Positions 1 to 5,137 of a stretch of 5,344 nucleotides of DNA are shown here, piece by piece (within the stretch, counting starts at the first letter, position 1; each line of letters opens with the position of its first letter). The position numbers and the translations under genes were made by a program. The stretch is from JBHHZJ01 sp046758005. GTDB taxonomy: Bacteria > Pseudomonadota > Alphaproteobacteria > Kiloniellales > J153. The notes under the pieces are model-generated. The model was given only the letters and a program-made list of their open reading frames with translations, searched no databases and was not told the origin of the DNA. The DNA lies in assembly GCA_046758005.1 (NCBI GenBank), contig JBHHZJ010000156.1, positions 1 to 5,344 of the forward strand, written 5' to 3'.

Positions 1-62
1 GGTAAACGAATGGTTGACGGCCGGGCGCAGCCTCCGCGAGGGGCCCCGCGCGCCCGGCGCGC

Positions 63-91
63 TTGCCTCGGCCCGGCCTTGTCCCGATAAT
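63..91 (+). promoter_or_regulatory. Candidate sigma70-type promoter of the purEK operon
   Basis: A -35 hexamer TTGCCT (63-68; 4 of 6 matches to TTGACA) and a -10 hexamer GATAAT (86-91; 5 of 6 matches to TATAAT) are separated by exactly 17 nt. The predicted transcription start is near 98, giving a leader of about 34 nt before the purE ATG at 132. An odd-length GC palindrome (GCGCGCC-C-GGCGCGC, 48-62) abuts the -35 and could be an upstream terminator stem or a protein site, though nothing else supports either. No purine riboswitch-like structure is evident in the short leader. This is a reading by consensus only. Confidence 0.55.
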
Positions 92-131
92 GCCGCGCCC
101 CGGTCCCCGCACGCCCCCAGGAAAGACGCAG

Positions 132-629
132 ATGGCAGAGGCTCAGCCCCGGGTCGGCATCATCATGGGCAGCCAGTCGGACTGGTCGACGCTGCGCCAC
201 GCGGCGGAGACGCTGGACGCGCTCGGCATCGCCCACGAGAAGCGAATCGTGTCGGCCCACCGCACGCCCAAGCGCATGGTCGACTATGCCGAGAGCGCCC
301 GCGAGCGGGGCCTCAAGGTGATCATCGCCGGCGCCGGCGGGGCGGCGCACCTGCCGGGCATGGTGGCCTCGCTCACCCCGCTGCCGGTCTTCGGCGTGCC
401 CATTGAAAGCAAGGCGCTGCAGGGCCTCGACAGCCTGCTCTCGATCGTCCAGATGCCGGGCGGCGTGCCGGTCGGCACGCTGGCCATCGGGCGCGCCGGG
501 GCGATCAACGCCGCGCTTCTGGCCGCGGCGGTGCTGGCGCTCGGCGACGCGGAGGTGGCCGCGGCCCTCGACGACTGGCGGCGCGGTCAAACCGCCGCGG
601 TCGCCGAGACCCCGCGCGACGCAGGCTGA
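132..629 (+). CDS. purE: N5-carboxyaminoimidazole ribonucleotide mutase (PurE, class I)
   Basis: PurE moves the carboxyl group of N5-CAIR to C4 to give CAIR in cytosolic de novo purine synthesis. The product is 165 aa, normal for bacterial class I PurE. Visible motifs are GSQSDW (residues 13-18, the phosphate/nucleotide-binding start), SAHRTP (41-46, with the conserved catalytic histidine at 43), AGAGGAAHLPGM (66-77) and the loop QMPGGVPVGTLAIG (107-120). The ATG at 132 is chosen because AGGA (119-122) lies 9 nt upstream and the family begins a few residues before the V-G-I-I-M-G-S strand. In-frame extensions to a TTG at 63 or an ATG at 90 would overlap the promoter. The stop is 5 nt before purK, so the two are almost certainly cotranscribed and act in consecutive steps. 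Confidence 0.97.
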   Translation: MAEAQPRVGIIMGSQSDWSTLRHAAETLDALGIAHEKRIVSAHRTPKRMVDYAESARERGLKVIIAGAGGAAHLPGMVASLTPLPVFGVPIESKALQGLDSLLSIVQMPGGVPVGTLAIGRAGAINAALLAAAVLALGDAEVAAALDDWRRGQTAAVAETPRDAG

Positions 630-634
630 ATTCG

Positions 635-1741
635 ATGGCAGAGGCCGCGCGGACCGCGCTCCCGCCGGGCGCCGTCATCGGGATCCTGGGCGGCGGCCAG
701 CTCGGCCGGATGGCGGCGATGGCCGCGGCGCAACTCGGGTACCGCTGCCACGTCTTCTGCCCGGAGAAGGACGCGCCGGCCACCCAGGTCACTTCGCGCG
801 CCACCATCGCCGACTACGCCGATCGCGCCGCGCTCAGGCGGTTCGCCAAGGCGGTCGACGCCGTCACCTTCGAGTTCGAGAACATCCCCGTCGCCACGGC
901 GGAGTACCTGGCCGCGCGGGTGCCCGTGCACCCCGACGCCGCGGTCCTGCACGTCTGCCAGAACCGGTTGCGCGAGAAGGCGTTCTGCCGCCAGGCCGGC
1001 GTCCCGACCGCGCGCTTCGCCGAGATCACGGACGTCCAGGCGCTGCGCGCCGCGGTGGCGGAACTGCGCCGGCCCTGCGTGCTCAAGACCGCGGAACTGG
1101 GCTACGACGGCAAGGGCCAGATCCTGATCGACAAGGACAGCGACCTGGACGGCATCTGGGCCGAGATGTCGCGGGCCGCGGCCACGGTCGGCCTGATCCT
1201 CGAGGGCTTCGTCGACTTTCGCCTGGAGATCTCGGTGATCGTGGCGCGCGGCGCGGACGGCGCGCGCCAGACCTACGTGCCGGTCGAGAACCAGCACAAG
1301 GCGCACATCCTCGACCAGAGCATCGTGCCGGCGCGCGTGCCGCCGAGGGTCGTGGACAAGGCCGAAGGGATCGCCCGCCACCTGGCCGAGCAGATCGACC
1401 TGGTCGGCCTTCTGGCGATCGAGATGTTCGTGACCGGCGACGACGAGGTGCTGGTCAACGAGCTGGCGCCCCGGCCGCACAACTCCGGCCACTGGACACT
1501 CGATGCGTGCGTGACCTCGCAGTTCGAGCAACTTCTGCGCGCGGTCGCGGGCCTGCCGCTCGGCTCCACCGAGCGCCTGGCGGACGCGGTCATGAAGAAC
1601 CTGCTCGGCGAGGACATGGCGCGCGCGCACGAGGCGCTGGCCGAGCCCCGGGCCAAGCTGCACCTCTACGGCAAGGGCGAGGCCCGGCCGGGGCGCAAGA
1701 TGGGCCACGTGACGCGGTTGATCCCGCGCTCCGGAACGTAA
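635..1741 (+). CDS. purK: N5-carboxyaminoimidazole ribonucleotide synthase (PurK)
   Basis: PurK is an ATP-grasp enzyme that carboxylates AIR with bicarbonate and ATP to make N5-CAIR, the substrate of PurE encoded just upstream. The 368-aa product has the N-terminal GILGGGQLGRM (residues 16-26), TFEFENIP (78-85), the ATP-grasp loop GYDGKGQ (156-162), EGFVDFRLEISVIVAR (190-205), the metal/ATP-site segment NELAPRPHNSGHWT (275-288) and C-terminal HLYGK (343-347) and GRKMGHVT (353-360). All are typical of the family and the gene looks intact. The start follows purE by 5 nt, and a weak AGG (623-625) inside the end of purE is the only Shine-Dalgarno match, which suggests translational coupling. The stop lies 17 nt from that of the convergent COQ9-family gene, with no terminator between them. 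Confidence 0.97.
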   Translation: MAEAARTALPPGAVIGILGGGQLGRMAAMAAAQLGYRCHVFCPEKDAPATQVTSRATIADYADRAALRRFAKAVDAVTFEFENIPVATAEYLAARVPVHPDAAVLHVCQNRLREKAFCRQAGVPTARFAEITDVQALRAAVAELRRPCVLKTAELGYDGKGQILIDKDSDLDGIWAEMSRAAATVGLILEGFVDFRLEISVIVARGADGARQTYVPVENQHKAHILDQSIVPARVPPRVVDKAEGIARHLAEQIDLVGLLAIEMFVTGDDEVLVNELAPRPHNSGHWTLDACVTSQFEQLLRAVAGLPLGSTERLADAVMKNLLGEDMARAHEALAEPRAKLHLYGKGEARPGRKMGHVTRLIPRSGT

Positions 1742-1758
1742 TACCAAGTCTCGGAGAC

Positions 1759-2397
1759 CTAGCGCCGAACGCCCGCGGGGCGCCGGGTGAACAATCGGTC
1801 GGGCAGGTCGAGCAGGCCGCCGGCCAGGCGGCCGAAGGCGCGGCCGCACCTCAACGCCTCGCCGATGCGCCGTTCCAGGAAACTCCAGGTCTCGGCGGAG
1901 CCCTCGGACCGGTCGTTGAGCCAGAACAGGAGCGTCGAGGAGTACACCCCGGCCAACAGCAGGCGCTTAGTGTAGAAGTTGTAGTCCGTGGAGGTGTCCC
2001 CGGCGGCGTACCAGATCGCGTCCACGGTCCGGTACAGGCACTTGGCCCCGAGCGCCGCGTTGTGCGGCAGGGCGAAGAAGCCGAGGCCCCGGCGCACCGC
2101 CTCGCGATGGGGCGCGAGCTGCTCGAGGCGCATGCGCACCGCAGCGGCCACCCGTTCGCGCACCCTCATGGAAGGCAGATCCATCTTTTCCAGTTCGGCC
2201 AGCATCTTCCGGTCGGCCTCGGCGCTGAAGAACTCGATCAGCTCCGCCGCGCCGCCGGGAAAGGCGTTGAGCGCGGCGGCCTCGTCGAGGCCGGCGTCCG
2301 CCGCGCCGGCCCTGAGCGCCACGCCGGTCCAACCGTCGAAGGCGACGTGCGGCAGGGTGGCGTCCAGAAGCTTGCGTCGGGTCTTGTCGATGTCCAT
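1759..2397 (-). CDS. COQ9 family protein (ubiquinone biosynthesis accessory factor)
   Basis: COQ9 proteins have a TetR-like fold, bind isoprenoid lipids and, in mitochondria, present the precursor to the Coq7 hydroxylase. The bacterial role is inferred from that family. The 212-aa product starts MDIDKTRRKLLDATLPHVAF and has a TetR-like helical N-terminus with A-L-N-A-F-P-G-G (42-49). Its C-terminal half holds the COQ9 signature: TVDAIWYAAGDTSTDYNFYTKR (read as TVDAIWYA 124-131, then DTSTDYNFYTKR 134-145), followed by LLLAGVYSSTLLFWLNDRS (146-164). The start at 2397 is supported by GGAGG (complement of 2407-2411) 9 nt upstream. The reading frame stays open further upstream to 2553, but that stretch overlaps def and is low-complexity arginine-rich, so it is rejected. 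It lies 44 nt downstream of def on the same strand and is probably cotranscribed. The absence of a classical DNA-binding context argues against a TetR regulator. Confidence 0.9.
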   Translation of the reverse strand: MDIDKTRRKLLDATLPHVAFDGWTGVALRAGAADAGLDEAAALNAFPGGAAELIEFFSAEADRKMLAELEKMDLPSMRVRERVAAAVRMRLEQLAPHREAVRRGLGFFALPHNAALGAKCLYRTVDAIWYAAGDTSTDYNFYTKRLLLAGVYSSTLLFWLNDRSEGSAETWSFLERRIGEALRCGRAFGRLAGGLLDLPDRLFTRRPAGVRR

Positions 2398-2441
2398 CGG
2401 GCGGATCCTCCGCGTTTCCGGGCGCCGCGCACGCGCCCGCC

Positions 2442-2999
2442 TCACTCCTCCACGACCTCGGCGCGCGCCCGCGCGGCGAGCTCGGAGGTGAAGCTCAGCG
2501 TCGACAGATCGGTCATGCGCTGCGGATAGAGGACGCCGTCGAGGTGGTCGCACTCGTGCTGCACCACGCGGGCGTGGAAGCCCGTGGCCTCGCGCACGAT
2601 CTCCTCGCCCTTGAGCGTCAGCCCGCGGTAGCGCACCGCTGTGTAGCGCGGCACCCGGCCCGCCAGCCCGGGCACCGAAAGGCAGGCCTCCCAGCCGAGC
2701 GCCAGCTCCTCGCCCAGCGGCTCGACGACCGGGTTGACCAGGACCGTCAGCGGCACGTTCTCCACCGCGGCCTCGGCGCCGTCCTCGCGCCGCGCCGGCT
2801 CGCCGGAGACGTAGAACATGACGACCCGCAGGGGCACGTGAACCTGCGGCGCGGCCAGCCCAGTGCCGGCGGCGTCCTCCATGGTCTCGAGCATGTCCGC
2901 GACCAGTCGGCGCACCTCTGGGGCGCTCGGGTCCTCGACCGGGGCGGCCTTCTGCCTGAGCACGCGGTGGCCCATGCGCGCGATCTTGAGGATGGCCAT
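2442..2999 (-). CDS. def: Peptide deformylase
   Basis: Peptide deformylase is a metal-dependent hydrolase that removes the N-formyl group from nascent polypeptides at the ribosome. The 185-aa product contains all three family motifs: GTGLAAPQ (residues 45-52), EACLS (104-108, metal-ligand Cys106) and HECDH (148-152, metal-ligand His148 and His152, catalytic Glu149). Motif 2 usually reads EGCLS, so the alanine at 105 is a mild variant. A charged insert (about 66-80) separates the first two motifs. The start at 2999 gives MAILKIARMGHRVLR, which fits the family N-terminus. No Shine-Dalgarno sits upstream at a usable distance (AGGG is only 2 nt away), and a promoter is placed for a leaderless mRNA. 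It is not next to fmt, so it may be an extra deformylase copy. That cannot be judged from this window. Confidence 0.95.
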   Translation of the reverse strand: MAILKIARMGHRVLRQKAAPVEDPSAPEVRRLVADMLETMEDAAGTGLAAPQVHVPLRVVMFYVSGEPARREDGAEAAVENVPLTVLVNPVVEPLGEELALGWEACLSVPGLAGRVPRYTAVRYRGLTLKGEEIVREATGFHARVVQHECDHLDGVLYPQRMTDLSTLSFTSELAARARAEVVEE

Positions 3000-3005
3000 G
3001 GCCCT

Positions 3006-3034
3006 AATATGGAGCGCCGCGGGAGGCCGGTAAA
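3006..3034 (-). promoter_or_regulatory. Candidate promoter of def, placed for a leaderless transcript
   Basis: On the minus strand, TTTACC (complement of 3029-3034; 4 of 6 matches to TTGACA) and CATATT (complement of 3006-3011; 4 of 6 matches to TATAAT) are 17 nt apart. Only AGGGCC separates the -10 from the def ATG, so a start 7 nt past the hexamer falls on or next to the A of the ATG. This would give a leaderless mRNA and agrees with the lack of a usable ribosome-binding site. Both hexamers are imperfect, and shifting the -10 to TATTAG by 2 nt would change the spacing to 19. Confidence 0.35.
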
Positions 3035-3047
3035 GCGCGGCGCGGCG

Positions 3048-3094
3048 ATTGGCCGGCGCCTTGCCGGCTCGGATTTTGGCCCCGTGTGGCCAAT
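3048..3094. repeat. Overlapping inverted repeats in the def/rpsU divergent region
   Basis: GGCCAA (3088-3093) can pair with TTGGCC (3076-3081) across a 6-nt loop. The longer GGCCAAT (3088-3094) can pair equally well with ATTGGCC (3048-3054) across 33 nt. The two pairings share the right arm and are mutually exclusive. If transcribed they could be alternative leader structures for rpsU. As DNA they could be binding-site arms between the divergent genes. The repeats are exact, but a G+C-rich background makes short inverted repeats common. Confidence 0.35.
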
Positions 3095-3247
3095 GCGAAG
3101 CTTCCCTTTCCCGGCCGGGTGTGTTACCAACCGCCCGGCCGCTCCGGCGTGGGCCCGAGCGAGGGGTGGTGTTCGCGTTTTGAGGGCCGGACCGGCAGAC
3201 GGCGTGACCGCCGGCAATCGTCTGGAAAAAGGAGTGCGGGACAGACC

Positions 3248-3451
3248 GTGCAAGTACAGGTTCGGGACAACAACGTCGATCAGGCCCTGCGCGCGCTCAA
3301 GAAGAAGCTGCAGCGCGAGGGCGTCTTCCGCGAGATGAAGCTGCGGCGCAGCTACGAGAAACCTTCCGCGCGGCGCAAGCGGGAGCGCGCGGAGGCGGTC
3401 CGCCGCTACCGCAAGCTGCTGCGCAAGCGCATGGACCGCGAGGGCTACTAG
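3248..3451 (+). CDS. rpsU: 30S ribosomal protein S21
   Basis: S21 is a small, very basic 30S-subunit protein that contacts 16S rRNA near the anti-Shine-Dalgarno end and helps initiation. The 67-aa product (start residue Met, GTG codon) reads MQVQVRDNNVDQALRALKKK, then LQREGVFREMKLRRSYEKPS, then an arginine/lysine-rich C-terminal helix ending in DREGY. The RDNN(V/I)DQALRALKKK and FREMKLRR segments are diagnostic of alphaproteobacterial S21. The GTG at 3248 is chosen because the family begins M-Q-V-x-V-R. An AAAAAGGAG tract (3226-3234) lies 13 nt upstream, a longer spacer than usual. In Alphaproteobacteria rpsU is, from memory, often found near a COQ9-family gene, and here that gene is on the opposite strand beyond def. 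The gene stands alone, with no cotranscribed neighbour downstream. Confidence 0.95.
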   Translation: MQVQVRDNNVDQALRALKKKLQREGVFREMKLRRSYEKPSARRKRERAEAVRRYRKLLRKRMDREGY

Positions 3452-3519
3452 GCGCCGCGCGATCCGGAGCCTCGCCAGGCCGGGGCACCTCACCGATCAA
3501 AGTAGGATCATGACGCCGC

Positions 3520-3553
3520 CGCCCGGCGCGGCCGTGCCGTTCCGTGCCGGGCG
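3520..3553 (+). terminator. GC-rich hairpin after rpsU, possible transcription end
   Basis: Arms 3520-3531 and 3542-3553 form a 12-bp stem, including one G-T wobble, around a 10-nt loop, starting 69 nt after the rpsU stop. No T-tract follows, so this is not a textbook intrinsic terminator. It could stabilise the 3' end or contribute to termination, or be a chance structure in GC-rich DNA. Confidence 0.3.
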
Positions 3554-3561
3554 CGTGCCGC

Positions 3562-3623
3562 TAGAGCAGATCCGGGTCGATGAGAATCGCCCGAAGGCGA
3601 TTCATCGACCCGGATCTGCTCCA
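3562..3623. repeat. Long palindrome, module 1 of a paired intergenic repeat
   Basis: Left arm 3564-3591 and right arm 3596-3621 pair over 26 bp, broken only by a 2-nt bulge (3583-3584), with a CGAA loop at 3592-3595. The outer 19 bp run from GAGCAGATCC to GGATCTGCTC without mismatch. The boundary sequence TAGAGC on the left is matched by GCTCCA on the right, one mismatch from the TAGAGC/GCTCTA ends of module 2. The near-perfect length excludes chance. It resembles the palindromic intergenic repeats (REP/RIME-like) scattered in alphaproteobacterial genomes, a resemblance from memory. Confidence 0.8.
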
Positions 3624-3634
3624 ACTGTAATGTA

Positions 3635-3698
3635 TAGAGCGGATTCACGTGATTGATTGGAACCGCGAAGTGGTTCCAATCAATCACGATCCGCTCTA
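3635..3698. repeat. Long palindrome, module 2 of a paired intergenic repeat
   Basis: TAGAGCGGAT (3635-3644) pairs with ATCCGCTCTA (3689-3698). After a 3-nt bulge TCA (3645-3647) a further 17 bp pair (3648-3664 with 3672-3688) around a 7-nt loop GCGAAGT (3665-3671). The element is about 48% G+C, far below the flanking DNA, and contains CACGTG (3646-3651) at the bulge. It lies 11 nt from module 1 and shares its GAGC-(A/G)-GAT ends. It starts 29 nt past the pntB stop as read on the minus strand, so it could act as a 3'-end stabiliser of the pnt mRNA. No T-tract follows on either strand. Confidence 0.85.
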
Positions 3699-3727
3699 AG
3701 GGACGGCGCGCGCCCGCTTCAACCGCC

Positions 3728-5128
3728 TCACAGACTCTCCAGCGCCTTGACGATGTGCTCGCACATCTTCTTGGCGTCGTCGAACAGCATCATCGTGTTG
3801 TCGCGGTAGAACAGCTCGTTGTCCACGCCGGCGTAGCCGGTGGCCAGGGAGCGCTTGACGAAGAGGACGGTCTTCGCCTTGTCGACCTCGAGGATGGGCA
3901 TGCCGTAGATCGGCGAGCTCGCGTCGGTCTTGGCCGCCGGGTTGGTGATGTCGTTGGCGCCGATGACGAAGGCCACGTCGGTGGCGTTGAAGTCCCGGTT
4001 GACCTCGTCCATCTCGAAAACCTCGTCGTAGGGCACGTTGGCCTCGGCGAGCAGCACGTTCATGTGCCCCGGCATGCGCCCGGCCACCGGATGGATCGCA
4101 TAGCGCACCCGCACGCCCGCGCGCTTGAGGACGTCGGCCATCTCGCGCAGCGCGTGCTGGGCCTGCGCCACCGCCATGCCGTAGCCGGGAACGATGATGA
4201 TCGAGCTCGCGTTCTTCATCAGGAAGGCCGCGTCCTCGGCCGAGCCCGACTTGACCGTGCGGTCGCCCGCGCCGGCCCCGGCCGCGACCGTGCCGCCCTC
4301 GGTGCCGAAGCCGCCCAGGATCACGTTGAAGATCGAGCGGTTCATGCCCTTGCACATGATGTAGCTGAGGATCGCGCCCGAGGAGCCGACCAGCGCGCCG
4401 GTGACGATCAGAAGGCTGTTCTCCAGCGTGAAGCCGATGCCGCAGGCCGCCCAGCCCGAGTACGAGTTCAGCATCGAGATCACGACCGGCATGTCGGCCC
4501 CGCCGATGGGCAGGATCAGGAGCAGGCCGATCAAGAGCGACAGGGCGACGATCAGCCAGAAGGCGGTCGCCGTCTGCCCGAGGCAGAACCACACGATACC
4601 GGCCACGATGGCGACCCCGATCGCCGCGTTCAGCAGGTGCTGGCCGGGAAAGACGAGCGGCTTGCCGCTGATCAGCGCCTGCAGCTTGGCGAAGGCGACG
4701 ACCGAGCCGGTGAAAGTGATCGCGCCGATGGTCACGCCGATCGACATCTCGATCAGCGAGTTCAAGCGGATGTCGCCCGGGGTGCCGAGGCCGTAGGCCT
4801 GCGGCTTGTAGAAGGCGGCGGCGGCGACGAACACCGCGGCCAGACCGACCAGCGAGTGAAACGCCGCCACCAGTTGCGGCAGGGCGGTCATTTTGATCCT
4901 GAGCGCGATGACCGTGCCGATGGCCCCGCCGACCAGGATGCCGGCGACGATCAGGCCGAAGCTGACCACCCCGGGCAGCGCCAACGTGGTGGCCACGGCG
5001 ATCGCCATGCCGATCATGCCGTAGACGTTGCCGGCCCGGCTGGTCTCGGGGTGCGACAGGCCGCGCAGGGCCAGGATGAAGCAGATCGAGGCGACCAGAT
5101 ACAGAAGTGCCGCGAGGTCCGCGCCCAT
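3728..5128 (-). CDS. pntB: NAD(P)+ transhydrogenase, subunit beta
   Basis: PntB supplies part of the membrane proton channel (domain II) and the NADP(H)-binding domain III of the proton-translocating transhydrogenase, which uses the proton-motive force to reduce NADP+ with NADH. The 466-aa product matches the usual length of about 460-465 aa. Residues 1-265 are a series of hydrophobic helices, about nine by eye, including His91, the position of the known channel histidine, and GGADMPVVISMLNSYSGWAA (209-228). Domain III has VPGYGMAVAQAQ (313-324), HPVAGRMPGHMNVLLAEA (346-363), GANDITNPAA (390-399), KRS (425-427) and GYAGVDNELF (431-440), the expected NADP-binding elements. The ATG at 5128 follows the upstream gene's stop by 9 nt, and AGGGGG in that junction acts as ribosome-binding site. 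Transcription comes from outside the window. Confidence 0.98.
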   Translation of the reverse strand: MGADLAALLYLVASICFILALRGLSHPETSRAGNVYGMIGMAIAVATTLALPGVVSFGLIVAGILVGGAIGTVIALRIKMTALPQLVAAFHSLVGLAAVFVAAAAFYKPQAYGLGTPGDIRLNSLIEMSIGVTIGAITFTGSVVAFAKLQALISGKPLVFPGQHLLNAAIGVAIVAGIVWFCLGQTATAFWLIVALSLLIGLLLILPIGGADMPVVISMLNSYSGWAACGIGFTLENSLLIVTGALVGSSGAILSYIMCKGMNRSIFNVILGGFGTEGGTVAAGAGAGDRTVKSGSAEDAAFLMKNASSIIIVPGYGMAVAQAQHALREMADVLKRAGVRVRYAIHPVAGRMPGHMNVLLAEANVPYDEVFEMDEVNRDFNATDVAFVIGANDITNPAAKTDASSPIYGMPILEVDKAKTVLFVKRSLATGYAGVDNELFYRDNTMMLFDDAKKMCEHIVKALESL

Positions 5129-5137
5129 GGCCGCCCC

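Larger units (their letters stand above)
3000..3247. other. Divergent intergenic region between def and rpsU
   Basis: This 248-nt stretch separates the def start (minus) from the rpsU start (+). It contains the candidate def promoter, the overlapping inverted repeats at 3048-3094, a short palindrome CCCGGCCGGG (3110-3119) and the purine-rich rpsU ribosome-binding region (3226-3234). I looked for a + strand promoter with 16-18 nt spacing and found none that is convincing, so the rpsU transcription start is unassigned. The in-frame open stretch upstream of rpsU (from 3086) has no protein-like character and is treated as non-coding. Confidence 0.6.
3452..3727. other. Convergent rpsU/pntB intergenic region
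   Basis: This 276-nt region lies between the rpsU stop and the pntB stop. It holds, in order, about 70 nt of plain GC-rich sequence, the 12-bp hairpin (3520-3553), the two palindromic modules (3562-3623 and 3635-3698) separated by an AT-rich ACTGTAATGTA linker (3624-3634), and a short GGCGCGCGCC palindrome (3705-3714). I see no gene in it. It must end transcription from both sides, and the hairpins are the only visible candidates for that. Confidence 0.7.

Noticed and set aside
1..62. Gene end or regulatory RNA at the left edge (TTGACG at 14-19, GC palindrome at 48-62)
   Set aside because: TTGACG has no -10 at a suitable distance, the palindrome has a 1-nt centre, and no recognisable coding end is visible in the 62 nt available.
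63..131. N-terminal extension of purE from TTG at 63 or ATG at 90
   Set aside because: The extension overlaps a good -35/-10 pair, is proline/arginine low-complexity sequence unlike PurE N-termini, and the ATG at 132 has a well-spaced AGGA.
1747..1759. GTCTC-G-GAGAC inverted repeat as a purK terminator
   Set aside because: The centre is a single base, so only about 3 bp could pair around a workable loop, and there is no T-tract.
587..1849. 420-codon minus-strand frame antisense to purK
   Set aside because: Its composition is arginine/histidine/aspartate-rich with no recognisable domain; the opposite strand encodes an intact PurK.
403..2529. Very long + strand open frame running through purE, purK and antisense to the COQ9-family gene
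   Set aside because: It is an arginine/alanine/glycine-rich frame typical of out-of-frame reading in high-GC DNA, and it crosses three well-supported genes.
2398..2553. 52-residue N-terminal extension of the COQ9-family protein
   Set aside because: It overlaps the end of def, is arginine-rich, and the ATG at 2397 has a GGAGG 9 nt upstream and matches family length.
2747..3493. 248-codon minus-strand frame across rpsU and the start of def
   Set aside because: It is out of frame with def, covers the opposite strand of a certain rpsU, and shows no domain signature.
3510..3656. 48-codon open frame (ATG at 3510) running through the first palindrome into the second
   Set aside because: Most of it is palindromic repeat DNA, it has no convincing ribosome-binding site, and the product has no recognisable character. 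Such repeats often yield spurious small ORFs.
3520..3698. CRISPR array or attachment site
   Set aside because: The repeats are inverted within each module rather than direct, the module interiors differ, and there are no regularly spaced spacers and no cas or integrase gene.
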